In this document: piece after piece, positions 54,654 to 63,314 of the stretch
Layout: each line of letters begins with the position of its first letter
Numbering within the stretch: the first letter of the stretch is position 1
Origin: Caballeronia megalochromosomata
GTDB taxonomy: Bacteria > Pseudomonadota > Gammaproteobacteria > Burkholderiales > Burkholderiaceae
NCBI GenBank assembly: GCA_001580565.1
Contig: LRBF01000215.1
Location: forward strand, 1 to 64,000
Direction of reading: 5' to 3'
Length of the DNA stretch: 64,000 bases
Program-made: the position numbers and the translations under genes
Notes under the pieces: generated by a model
Seen by the model: the letters and a program-made list of their open reading frames with translations, nothing else
Told to the model about the DNA's origin: nothing
Database searches by the model: none

Positions 54654-54995
54654 TCATGCGTTCGCATCCATGATTACGCCTGCGCTACGAATCACTTGCA
54701 GATAGGTGGCCGTATCGCCGACAGCAGCCGTGGCTTGCTCTGCGAGCTGCCACATACGTGAAGACTTTTCGGCGTTTGCCATCATCGCTTCAAGTGCATC
54801 TGAACCGACGAACCCGCGAGCAGCCGCTACTTCGAGAACGGTCGTCAAAACGCGGCGGGCCGCCGCTCGAGCGTCCGCCGACGCCAGAGGGGCGTGATAT
54901 ACGAGAAAGCCGGCCATCAAGAGAAACTCGGCTGGGCTGATCTGTTGACCGTTGCCAACGGGCACACCGTCCGTATCGTCTCGAGTTCGCCTCAT
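54654..54995 (-). CDS. Hypothetical protein
   Basis: 113 residues, mostly helical: SPAEFLLMAGFLVYHAPLAS, then ARAAARRVLTTVLEVAAARG and MMANAEKSSRMWQLAEQA. The sequence is protein-like and not opposite another gene. No family was recognised. The start is uncertain; an internal start is possible. Confidence 0.5.
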   Translation of the reverse strand: MRRTRDDTDGVPVGNGQQISPAEFLLMAGFLVYHAPLASADARAAARRVLTTVLEVAAARGFVGSDALEAMMANAEKSSRMWQLAEQATAAVGDTATYLQVIRSAGVIMDANA

Positions 54996-55358
54996 CCATC
55001 GTCTCCCGATTCAAGACGCTGAGCGAGTAAAGTCACGCGCGTCCGCGTCGATCGTGCGTTTGGCCGTCGTTGCTGCTTTACTGGATGAATTGACGCCGCC
55101 CGCCAGTATGAGACAAAACCTGTGAGCAGTCGAACGTCTCGGCGAACGAAAACGTTCTCGTTTCGGTCGAGTCGAAGCTCGGCATAGGTTTATGTTCGAG
55201 CGTTTGCAATTTATAAGTCGAGCGTCGTAGTATGCTTTGGCGTCTCGCCACAATCTAGTTTTTCGAAAGCCTGAATCAATACGATCATCACCAGAAACCC
55301 GACGAGTCCGTCTGGGTGACCGATCCCTGCAAGCGGATTGTTATCTTTGAGGGCATCC
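54996..55358. other. Intergenic region without a supported gene
   Basis: 363 bases between the small hypothetical gene on the minus strand and hpnJ on the plus strand. It is AT-richer around 55190-55230. It should hold the hpnJ promoter. No hairpin or repeat of note. Confidence 0.45.
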
Positions 55359-56780
55359 ATGAAAACACTGTTTCTACAGGCACCTTCGTTCGACGGTTTC
55401 GATGGCGGAGCAGGTTCACGTTTCCAGACGAGACGCGAGATTCGGTCATTCTGGTATCCGACGTGGCTCGTCCAGCCTGCGGCACTGGTCCAGGATAGCC
55501 GTGTCGTGGACGCGCCTGCAGATGGCCTGTCTCTGGATGCAACGCTGGACATCGCTCAGGAATACGACCTTGTCATCATTCATACGAGCTCGCCGTCGTT
55601 CTCGAGCGATACGCATTTCGCGGAGCATCTGAAACAGCGCAAACGCAGCATCCTGATCGGGATGATCGGGGCGAAGGTGGCCGTGGATCCTCACGGCTCG
55701 CTAACTGCGAGCGATGCGATCGATTTCGTGTGTCGTGAAGAATTCGACTTCACGTGCCGCGACATCGCGCAGGGCCTCCCGTTCGAGTCGATTCTCGGTC
55801 TGAGCTATCGGCTGCCCGACGGTGGAATCATGCACAATGAAGCCCGGCCGATCCTCGAAGACATGGATCAATTGCCGTTCGTCGCTCCCATCTACAAGCG
55901 CGACCTCAAGAGCGAGAACTACTTCAGCGGCTACCTCAAGCATCCCTATGTTTCGCTTTACACGGGACGAGGCTGCAAGTCGCGGTGCACGTTTTGCCTC
56001 TGGCCGCATACAGTCGGGGGGCATCGCTATCGCACCCGCTCGGTGGATAACGTCATCGAAGAAGTGAAATGGATCAGAGACAACATGCCCGAAGTGAAGG
56101 AGATCATGTTCGATGACGACACCTTCACCGATCTCAGGCCAAGAGCCGAGGAGATTGCTCGCGGCCTCGGCAAGCTAGGGGTGACGTGGTCCTGTAACGC
56201 GAAAGCCAACGTGCCGTATTCAACCCTCAAGGTGATGAAGGAGAACGGGCTGCGGCTGTTGCTGGTGGGCTACGAATCGGGTGACGACCAGATTCTGGTC
56301 AACGTCAAAAAGGGGCTGCGGACCGATATGGCACGCCGCTTCAGTGACGATTGCCGCAAGCTTGGCATCAAGATCCACGGCACATTCATTCTTGGGCTTC
56401 CGGGAGAAACGCAGGAAACGATACAGAAAACGATCCAGTATGCGAAAGAGATCAATCCGCACACGATCCAGGTATCGCTCGCCGCACCGTATCCGGGGAC
56501 GGTCCTTCATAAGCAAGCTGTCGAGAACGGATGGCTGGAGGACACCAAAGTCATCACGCTAGTCAATTCCGCCGGCACTCAGCATTCGGCTATCGGCTAT
56601 CCGCACCTGTCGCGCGAAGAGATTTTTCTTGGCGTCGAGGAGTTTTACAAGCGCTTTTATTTCAGACCCACAAAAATCTGGGAAATCGTCCGTGAGATGC
56701 TTGTGAGTTGGGAGATGATGAAACGACGCCTGCAGGAAGGGGTGGAGTTCTTCAGATTCCTCCGCGACCATAAGGCGTGA
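55359..56780 (+). CDS. hpnJ: B12-binding-type radical SAM protein, HpnJ (hopanoid side-chain modification)
   Basis: 473 residues from the ATG at 55359 (site GAGGGC); an upstream TTG start is less likely. The start MKTLFLQAPSFDGFDGGAGS and FWYPTWLVQPAAL are hallmark HpnJ sequences. The N-terminal 150 residues are a cobalamin-binding-like domain, and the radical SAM cluster cysteines are C206, C210 and C213 in GRGCKSRCTFC. In Burkholderia, HpnJ is needed to turn bacteriohopanetetrol glucosamine into the cyclitol ether. Its usual partners HpnI and HpnK are not in the window, so it is an isolated copy or the pathway is dispersed. Confidence 0.9.
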   Translation: MKTLFLQAPSFDGFDGGAGSRFQTRREIRSFWYPTWLVQPAALVQDSRVVDAPADGLSLDATLDIAQEYDLVIIHTSSPSFSSDTHFAEHLKQRKRSILIGMIGAKVAVDPHGSLTASDAIDFVCREEFDFTCRDIAQGLPFESILGLSYRLPDGGIMHNEARPILEDMDQLPFVAPIYKRDLKSENYFSGYLKHPYVSLYTGRGCKSRCTFCLWPHTVGGHRYRTRSVDNVIEEVKWIRDNMPEVKEIMFDDDTFTDLRPRAEEIARGLGKLGVTWSCNAKANVPYSTLKVMKENGLRLLLVGYESGDDQILVNVKKGLRTDMARRFSDDCRKLGIKIHGTFILGLPGETQETIQKTIQYAKEINPHTIQVSLAAPYPGTVLHKQAVENGWLEDTKVITLVNSAGTQHSAIGYPHLSREEIFLGVEEFYKRFYFRPTKIWEIVREMLVSWEMMKRRLQEGVEFFRFLRDHKA

Positions 56781-56866
56781 AGCGCGATACTCCATAGCGT
56801 GTGCGCGACACGGCCACGCCGATAAAACGCACACCGCGCGATCACGGTCGCGCGTCTGCGAAGCCC

Positions 56867-57250
56867 CTATTGGCGCGGTGGAACCATCGTGGGCGGGACG
56901 ACCCAGGCCGCCGTCGGCGCCATGTAATAGGGCGGCGCGTTCCGCCGCATCAGCATGCCGGTGACCGAGAGCGTTACGCCTGTCGGAAGCGGCGGTCCGA
57001 TGATCAGCACCCGGGGGACCAGGACCCGCCCCTGCGCGTCCTGAGAAAAACGCTTGTCGATCACGCATAGCGGCGGGTCCATCGCCAGCAGCCAGACGGG
57101 TTGCCGGGAGCCGCCGTCTGTTTCCATAACGTCCTGCACCGGCGTGCCGCGAAGCGTCATGGTCGTTCCGACCGGGAAGCAGACAGGAGCGGCGCCCCAA
57201 GCCACGCTAGACCACACGAAGGACAACACGCAGAGAAGGCGGTTCTTCAC
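56867..57250 (-). CDS. Small exported protein of unknown function
   Basis: 127 residues from a GTG at 57250 with AGGAG upstream; the frame itself continues further upstream as a shadow. The N-terminus KNRLLCVLSFVWSSVAWGA is a signal peptide. The mature protein is beta-rich with two conserved-looking cysteines (APVCFPVGTTMTLRG and PPLCVIDKRFS) and ends in a proline-rich tail (YYMAPTAAWVVPPTMVPP). Probably periplasmic or outer-membrane. I recall DUF4431-like proteins with a similar layout, but the assignment is weak. Confidence 0.6.
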   Translation of the reverse strand: MKNRLLCVLSFVWSSVAWGAAPVCFPVGTTMTLRGTPVQDVMETDGGSRQPVWLLAMDPPLCVIDKRFSQDAQGRVLVPRVLIIGPPLPTGVTLSVTGMLMRRNAPPYYMAPTAAWVVPPTMVPPRQ

Positions 57251-57490
57251 TGGACGATTCTCCTGTTCGGCACCCGGGCTTTCCCTCTTGCCTTTCACTC
57301 GGCAAGTGAGCACCAGCTTCCAGAACATGAGTCTAGCAAGCCCGCCGCCAATGTCTAACTGAACCAATCGCCCACTCGCGTAATCGGGGCAAACAGGGTT
57401 TACCGCTACGCATTCCCGCTTGACGCTGCCAACATCGCAGACGATACTTTGTCCGTACAAAGCAACGTTTAAGACAGGAGGCGTGAAAGC

Positions 57491-57994
57491 ATGCATTCGG
57501 ACAGAGTGGGCAAGCAGCGTTACCGGGCCAGCTACGGTCGTTATCTGGAGGAATTCACCGTCGGCGATATCTACGAGCATCGCCCGGGCCGCACCATCAC
57601 GGATGCGGACAACATCCAGTTCTCGCTGCTGACGATGAACTTCCACCCGATGCACTGCGACGCGCATCACGCGTCGAAGAGCGAGTTCGGCAAGCTTCTC
57701 GTGAGCAGCGGCCTGACCGTCGCGATCGTGCTGGGCATGTCGGTGAACGACGTGAGCGGCAAGGCGATCGCCAATCTCGGCTGGAAGGAAATCCGTCTGA
57801 CGGGTCCCGTTTTTGCGGGCGACACGCTGTATGCGGAGTCGGAAGTGCTCGAAGTGCGCGAATCGAAATCCCGCCCGACGCAGGGCATCGTCACGGTGCA
57901 CACGCGTGCGTTCAATCAGGACGGCAAGCCCGTCATGGACTTCATCCGTACCGCGCTAATCGCCAAGCGCGGCCACGGCACCGCTGAAGACTGA
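57491..57994 (+). CDS. MaoC-like (hotdog) acyl-CoA hydratase/dehydratase
   Basis: 167 residues. The MaoC hotdog fold is indicated by YEHRPGRTITDADNIQFSLLT and MNFHPMHCDAHHAS, where the hydratase Asp/His pair is expected, and by LGWKEIRLTGPVFAGDTLYA. AGGAGG lies just upstream. Relatives hydrate enoyl-CoA or C5-dicarboxyl-CoA such as mesaconyl-CoA. It opens the CoA cluster that continues with an MFS transporter, MmgE/PrpD, an acyl-CoA dehydrogenase and a CoA-transferase. Confidence 0.88.
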   Translation: MHSDRVGKQRYRASYGRYLEEFTVGDIYEHRPGRTITDADNIQFSLLTMNFHPMHCDAHHASKSEFGKLLVSSGLTVAIVLGMSVNDVSGKAIANLGWKEIRLTGPVFAGDTLYAESEVLEVRESKSRPTQGIVTVHTRAFNQDGKPVMDFIRTALIAKRGHGTAED

Positions 57995-58015
57995 GTTCGC
58001 AAACCTGGTCCATCC

Positions 58016-58038
58016 CGCCGGCGACATGGCCGCCGGCG
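58016..58038 (+). terminator. Hairpin between the MaoC and MFS genes
   Basis: CGCCGGCG occurs at 58016-58023 and again at 58031-58038; being self-complementary, the two copies form an eight-pair stem with a seven-base loop. There is no T-run. It may reduce read-through or protect the upstream mRNA within the cluster. Confidence 0.45.
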
Positions 58039-58125
58039 CTCCGTTTCCGTTTCGCCCACAAGACCGCTCGACAACAACGACACGCGGCGGCGCGACGGTT
58101 CATCGTCACAGTACTGGAGACAACT

Positions 58126-59517
58126 GTGAGTCATTACGTAAGCTCGGGCGCCCGGCTGGACCGGCTGCCGATGTCGCGTTTTCACTGGAAGATTCTCGGT
58201 CTCATCAGCGCGGGCGCATGCCTCGACGCATTCGATGTCTATCTCGCGGGCGGCGTGTCCGCCGCGATGCTCAAATCAGGCTTCTCGACGCTGCAACTCA
58301 ACGCGCTGTTCGTCTCGTCGGGCTTTCTCGGCATGGTCATCGGCGCGGGCCTGTCCGGCTATCTCGGCGACCGCTTCGGCCGCCGCTCTTCGTATCAGTT
58401 CAATCTCGCGCTCTTCGGCTTGATGTCGTTCGTCGCCGCATTCGCGCCGAACATTCAATGGCTGATCGGCGCGCGCTTCGTCATGGGCATCGGGCTCGGC
58501 GCGGAGCTGGTCGTGGCGGCGGGCACCTTGTGCGAATTCATTCCGCCCGCGTATCGCGGACGCTGGATCTCGCTGCTCGGCCTCATCGTCAACTCGGGCC
58601 TCGTGATCGCAACGAGCGTGGGCTATGTGGTGATTCCGCATCTCGGCTGGCGCTGGATGTTCGGCATCGCGGGCATCGGTGCGGTGATCGTGTGGGCGCT
58701 GCGTCATCGCATGCCCGAGTCGCCGCGCTGGCTCGAATCGGTCGGACGCACGCGGGAAGCGGAAGAAACCGTGAGCGCCATCGAAGCTGAAGTCGCCGCG
58801 CGCAAAGGTCCGCTGTCCGACGTTCCGCGCACACAGAATCTCGAAGTGCCGCGCGTGCCGCTGTCGGCGCTGTTTCGTCGCGGCATGATCGGCCGCACGC
58901 TCACGGCGGCGTTGACGGCGGTCGCGGTCAATGTCGCGGTGTACGGCTTCGTCGCCTGGCTGCCGACTTTCTTCGTCCGCGAAGGCCGCGACATCGTGAC
59001 TTCGCTTGGCTTCACGACGCTGATGTCCTTCGGTGCGCCCTTCGGCGCGGTACTCGGCTATGTAACCGCCGATCGGCTGGGCCGCGCGAAAGGACTCGTG
59101 TTCTTTAGCGTCGTCACCATCGTGCTGGGCTTCGTCTATCCGCAGATGACGGCCAATGCGGCGATCGCCATCGTGGGCTTCACGCTCGTGAGCTGCATCT
59201 TCGGCATCGTCACGCTGGGTCTGTTCGGCTATGTGCCCGAACTGTTCCCGACCGCGCTGCGCCTGCGCGGCACGGGCGTGGCGGGCGTATGCGGACGCGT
59301 CGCGTCGATGCTCACTTCCTATGCCGCCGTCATTCTGTACGCGCAACTCGGCCTGTTCGGCGTGCTCGGCATGGTCGCGGGCGTTCTGCTCCTGCTCGTG
59401 ATCGCCGTGTTGAGCCTCGGCGTGGACGCCAACCAGTTCTCGCTGGAAGACGTCTCGCCCGATGAGGAACCCGCCGCTAACGATCTGTCGCTCAACCATC
59501 AGGGAGCCGCGCGATGA
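58126..59517 (+). CDS. MFS transporter, organic-acid type
   Basis: 463 residues with twelve predicted spans. GLISAGACLDAFDVYLAGGV in the first span, YLGDRFGRRSSY as the loop motif and MGIGLGAELVVAAGTLCEFI before span five resemble sugar-porter/aromatic-acid symporter-type carriers. Its stop overlaps the next start (ATGA at 59514), so transport and the MmgE/PrpD enzyme are translationally coupled. Substrate presumably the acid degraded by this operon. Confidence 0.9.
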   Translation: MSHYVSSGARLDRLPMSRFHWKILGLISAGACLDAFDVYLAGGVSAAMLKSGFSTLQLNALFVSSGFLGMVIGAGLSGYLGDRFGRRSSYQFNLALFGLMSFVAAFAPNIQWLIGARFVMGIGLGAELVVAAGTLCEFIPPAYRGRWISLLGLIVNSGLVIATSVGYVVIPHLGWRWMFGIAGIGAVIVWALRHRMPESPRWLESVGRTREAEETVSAIEAEVAARKGPLSDVPRTQNLEVPRVPLSALFRRGMIGRTLTAALTAVAVNVAVYGFVAWLPTFFVREGRDIVTSLGFTTLMSFGAPFGAVLGYVTADRLGRAKGLVFFSVVTIVLGFVYPQMTANAAIAIVGFTLVSCIFGIVTLGLFGYVPELFPTALRLRGTGVAGVCGRVASMLTSYAAVILYAQLGLFGVLGMVAGVLLLLVIAVLSLGVDANQFSLEDVSPDEEPAANDLSLNHQGAAR

Positions 59518-60914
59518 ATGCACGCAACGAGATTCAGCAGCAGGCACAAACGGTGTCGCAACGTCTGGCTTCCTTTACGACGCATCTGCAACTGAGCGAC
59601 GTGCCAGAGCGCGTGCGCGAACGCGCGAAGCATCTGATCCTCGACAGCATCGGTCTTGCCTATGCGACGCTGAAGCTGCCTTACGCAAGCTCGACGCTCG
59701 CCGCGATGCAGGAACTCGGCAACGGCGAAGCGACGGTGTTCGGACATGAGCAAAAGCTCGCCCTGCGCGATGCGATGCTGCTCAACGGCCTGTTGATTCA
59801 CAGCCTCGATTTCGACGACACGCACGCACGCGGCGTGATTCATTCGACGGCGAGCGCCTTGCCCGTCGCCTTCAATCTCGCCGAGCGCGAGAACGCGAGC
59901 GGCGCGGATCTGCTCACTGCCTATCTCTGCGCGATGGAAGTATCGACGCGCGTAGGCTCCGCCGCGAAGAGCGGCTTCCATAACGCGGGCTTTCATCCGA
60001 CGGGACTCGTCGGCGCATTCGGCTGCGCGCTGGGCGCGGCGCGCCTGCTCGGTTTGTCCGTCGAAGAGGCGCAGCATGCGCAAGGCATCGTGCTGTCGAT
60101 GGCATCGGGCAATCTGGAATTTTTGCAAGACGGCGCGTGGACGAAGCGCCTGCATCCGGGATGGGCCGCGGTAGCGGGCGCAACCTCCGCGACGCTCGCG
60201 AAGCATGGTTATATCGGTCCGGGCGCGGCGTATGAAGGCCGCTTCGGTCTCTATGCGCTCTACATGAAACAGTCCCTCGAAGCCGGCGATATCGACATCG
60301 CGACGGCGGGCCTCGGTGAAACATGGGAAATCGACGGCGTTGCCCTCAAGCCGATTCCCGCGTGCCACTTCACGCATGCATCGTCGGATGCGGCGATCGC
60401 GCTGCATCGCGCGCATAGCCTGAAGGCGAGCGATATCGAGCGCGTGATCGTGCGCGTGCCCGGCCCGACGATCCCGATCGTCTGCGAGCCGGTCGCGCCG
60501 AAGCAGAAGCCTTCGAACAGTTACGACGCGCAGTTCAGCATTCCGTACATCGTCGCGACCGGGCTGTTGCACGGCCGCTTCACGCTCGACGATCTCGAAC
60601 CCGAAGCGCTCGCCGATGAAACCGTGCGCGCACTCGCGGCGCGCGTCGCGCACGAGGCGGACCCGGACTCGACGTACCCGCGTCACTACACGGGCGAGGT
60701 GATCGTGCATACGCGCGACGGCCGCACGTTGACGCATCGCGAGTCGGTCAATCGCGGCTCGTCGGACAAGCCGCTCACCAACGACGACATCGTCGCGAAG
60801 TTCTTCGACAACGCGCAGCGCAACGTTTCGCGCGATGCCGCCGAGCGCATCTGCGAAGCGGTGCTTTCGCTCGACGCGCACCCGGCACGCACGCTGGCGC
60901 ACGCGCTCGCGTAA
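59514..60914 (+). CDS. MmgE/PrpD-family dehydratase/isomerase
   Basis: 466 residues, full length. LDFDDTHARGVIHSTASALP (about 101-120) and KPIPACHFTHASSDAAI near 280 are family hallmarks. The family includes 2-methylcitrate dehydratase, cis-aconitate decarboxylase and aconitate isomerase-like enzymes. It is coupled to the MFS gene upstream and lies 28 bases before an acyl-CoA dehydrogenase. The combination suggests degradation of a branched or unsaturated di- or tricarboxylate, such as itaconate-like acids, but the precise reaction is open. Confidence 0.9.
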   Translation: MNARNEIQQQAQTVSQRLASFTTHLQLSDVPERVRERAKHLILDSIGLAYATLKLPYASSTLAAMQELGNGEATVFGHEQKLALRDAMLLNGLLIHSLDFDDTHARGVIHSTASALPVAFNLAERENASGADLLTAYLCAMEVSTRVGSAAKSGFHNAGFHPTGLVGAFGCALGAARLLGLSVEEAQHAQGIVLSMASGNLEFLQDGAWTKRLHPGWAAVAGATSATLAKHGYIGPGAAYEGRFGLYALYMKQSLEAGDIDIATAGLGETWEIDGVALKPIPACHFTHASSDAAIALHRAHSLKASDIERVIVRVPGPTIPIVCEPVAPKQKPSNSYDAQFSIPYIVATGLLHGRFTLDDLEPEALADETVRALAARVAHEADPDSTYPRHYTGEVIVHTRDGRTLTHRESVNRGSSDKPLTNDDIVAKFFDNAQRNVSRDAAERICEAVLSLDAHPARTLAHALA

Positions 60915-60942
60915 GACGTACACACGAATACAGGAGAAGCAA

Positions 60943-62127
60943 ATGGCCACCATCGACGCCGATCAACAGCAGGACATGAGCGACTACGCTGAGAACGAGA
61001 CGCTCATTCTCGACATGCTCGACCGCTTCCTCAAGACGGAAGTCAAACCGTATGTGCACGAGCTCGACGCGAAGGACGAGTATCCGCATGAGATCGTCGA
61101 GAAGATGAAGGACATGGGGCTGTTCGGTTGCCTGATCTCGCCCGAGTACGGCGGTCTCGGTCTTACGACGGCGACCTACGCGAAGATCGTCGATCGCATT
61201 TCGGCGGTGTGGATGTCGGTGAGCGGCATCATCAACTCGCACCTCATCATGGCGATGACGATCCAGCGCAACGGCACCGAAGCCCAGAAACGCGAGTTCC
61301 TGCCGCGCATGGCGACGGGTGAACTGCGCGGCGGCATCGGCCTGACCGAGCCGGATTGCGGCACGGATCTTCAGGCGATCCGCACCGTCGCGCGCCGCGA
61401 TGGCGACGAGTATGTCGTCAACGGCAACAAGACATGGATCACGAACAGCAAGTACGGCAACGTGCTCGCGCTGCTCGTCAAGACCGATCCGGACGCGCAG
61501 CCGCGTCATAAAGGCATGAGCCTGTTGATCGTCGAGAAGGGACCGGGCTACGAAGTGAGCCGCCAGTTGCAGAAGCTCGGCTACAAGGGCATCGATACTT
61601 GCGAGCTCACGTTCACCGATTTTCGCGTGCCGGTGTCGCGCGTGATCGGTGGTCAGGAAGGGCTCGGGCTCAAGCAGATCCTGAGCGGTCTGGAACTCGG
61701 CCGCATCAACGTGGCGGCGCGTGGCGTAGGCGTCGCGCAGGCCGCGCTCGATGAAGCGGTCGCGTATTCGCAGCAGCGCAAGACCTTCGGCAAGCCCATC
61801 TGCGAGCACCAGGCGATCGCGCTCAAGCTTGGCGAAATGGCGACGCGCGTGGAAGCCGCGCGCCTTCTGACCGACTCCGCCGCGCGCGCGTATGACAAAG
61901 GCCTGCGCTGCGACATGGAAGCGGGCATGGCGAAGTACTTCGCGACCGAAGCGGCGGTCGAGAACAGCATGGAAGCCATGCGCATTCACGGGGCGTATGG
62001 CTATTCGAAGGAATACAACGTCGAGCGGCTGTATCGCGATGCGCCTCTCCTGACCATCGGCGAGGGCACCAACGAGATGCAACGCCTGATCATCGCCAAG
62101 ATGCTGATTGCGAGGAACCCCGCATGA
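60943..62127 (+). CDS. Acyl-CoA dehydrogenase
   Basis: 394 residues from the ATG at 60943 (CAGGAGAAG upstream). LFGCLISPEYGGLGL, the FAD/substrate block GGIGLTEPDCGTDLQAIRT and the C-terminal YRDAPLLTIGEGTNEMQR are present, with E374 at the catalytic-base position. It is closest in style to short/branched or glutaryl-CoA-type dehydrogenases. It would introduce a double bond, giving electrons to ETF. The stop overlaps the CoA-transferase start by four bases. Confidence 0.93.
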   Translation: MATIDADQQQDMSDYAENETLILDMLDRFLKTEVKPYVHELDAKDEYPHEIVEKMKDMGLFGCLISPEYGGLGLTTATYAKIVDRISAVWMSVSGIINSHLIMAMTIQRNGTEAQKREFLPRMATGELRGGIGLTEPDCGTDLQAIRTVARRDGDEYVVNGNKTWITNSKYGNVLALLVKTDPDAQPRHKGMSLLIVEKGPGYEVSRQLQKLGYKGIDTCELTFTDFRVPVSRVIGGQEGLGLKQILSGLELGRINVAARGVGVAQAALDEAVAYSQQRKTFGKPICEHQAIALKLGEMATRVEAARLLTDSAARAYDKGLRCDMEAGMAKYFATEAAVENSMEAMRIHGAYGYSKEYNVERLYRDAPLLTIGEGTNEMQRLIIAKMLIARNPA

Positions 62128-63314
62128 GCCTGCCTCTTTCCGGCGTACGTATCGTCGCCATCGAACAATACGGTGCGGGTCCGTTCGCGACGCAGCATCT
62201 CGCCGATCTCGGCGCGGAAGTCATCAAGATCGAGAACTTCCGCGAAGGCGGCGACGTCGGTCGCAACGTAGGGCCTTATTTTTTCGGCGAGGGCGACAGC
62301 CATTTCTTCGAGGCGTTCAATCGCAACAAGTGCAGTCTGACGCTCGATCTGAAGAAGCCCGAGGGGCGTGAAGTGCTGCTCGATCTCGTGAAGACGAGCG
62401 ATGCGGTCTTCAACAATCTGCGCGGCGATCTGCCCGTGAAACTGGGTCTCACCTACGATCAGTTGAAGGACGCGAATCCGGCGATCGTCTGCGCGCATTT
62501 GTCAGCGTATGGACGCACCGGCAGCCGCGCATCATGGCCCGGCTACGATTATCTGATGCAGGCGGAAGCGGGATATCTTTCCGTGACCGGCGAGCCCGAC
62601 GCGCCGCCCGCGCGCTTCGGCCTCTCGATCATCGATCTGATGACCGGGACCACGGCCGCGATGGCGCTGCTCGCGGGTCTCGTGCAGGCGCGCACGACGG
62701 GCATCGGCCGCGACATGGACACGAGCCTCTTCGATGTCGCGCTCCATAACCTCGCCTATGTCGGCACATGGTATCTGAACGGCGGCACGGTGACCGGACG
62801 CGACCGTCGATCGGCGCATCCGTCGCTCACGCCGAGCCAGTTGTACAAGACGAAGGACGGCTGGATCTTCCTGATGTGCAACAAGGAAAAGTTCTGGGGC
62901 GTGCTGGCCGAGATACTCGACAAGCCGTCGTGGATCACCGACGAACGCTTCTGCAATTTCAAGGCGCGGCTCGCGAATCGCGATCTCGTGGAACAGGAAC
63001 TGGATACGGCGCTCTCGCGCGCGACGACCGCCGAGTGGCTCGAACGCCTGGGTGGCCGCGTGCCTGCCGCGCCGGTCTACGACGTCAAGCAGGCGCTCGA
63101 CAACCCGTTCGTCGCGGAGCGTCAGGGCGTGACGGAAGCGGAGCATCCACGCTTCGGCAAGGTCCGCAATGTGGCCGCGCCGGTGCGCGTGAACGAGACT
63201 TTGTCGGCGCGCGCCGCGCCCGAACTCGGGCAGGACAACGCGAGGCTCTTCGCCGAACTCGGTTACGATGCTGGTCGGATCGCTCATTTGCGCGAAAGCG
63301 GCGCGGTGCAATGA
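62124..63314 (+). CDS. CaiB/BaiF family (class III) CoA-transferase
   Basis: 396 residues. HLADLGAEVIKIENFREGGD (25-44) and RNVGPYF precede the catalytic aspartate D171 in LSIIDLMTG; GIGRDMDTSLFDVALHN follows. It starts inside the dehydrogenase stop and its own stop overlaps the regulator start, so three genes are coupled. It would activate the operon's acid with CoA from a donor such as succinyl-CoA. It is unlike the 1835-2962 enzyme outside the family motifs. Confidence 0.92.
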   Translation: MSLPLSGVRIVAIEQYGAGPFATQHLADLGAEVIKIENFREGGDVGRNVGPYFFGEGDSHFFEAFNRNKCSLTLDLKKPEGREVLLDLVKTSDAVFNNLRGDLPVKLGLTYDQLKDANPAIVCAHLSAYGRTGSRASWPGYDYLMQAEAGYLSVTGEPDAPPARFGLSIIDLMTGTTAAMALLAGLVQARTTGIGRDMDTSLFDVALHNLAYVGTWYLNGGTVTGRDRRSAHPSLTPSQLYKTKDGWIFLMCNKEKFWGVLAEILDKPSWITDERFCNFKARLANRDLVEQELDTALSRATTAEWLERLGGRVPAAPVYDVKQALDNPFVAERQGVTEAEHPRFGKVRNVAAPVRVNETLSARAAPELGQDNARLFAELGYDAGRIAHLRESGAVQ

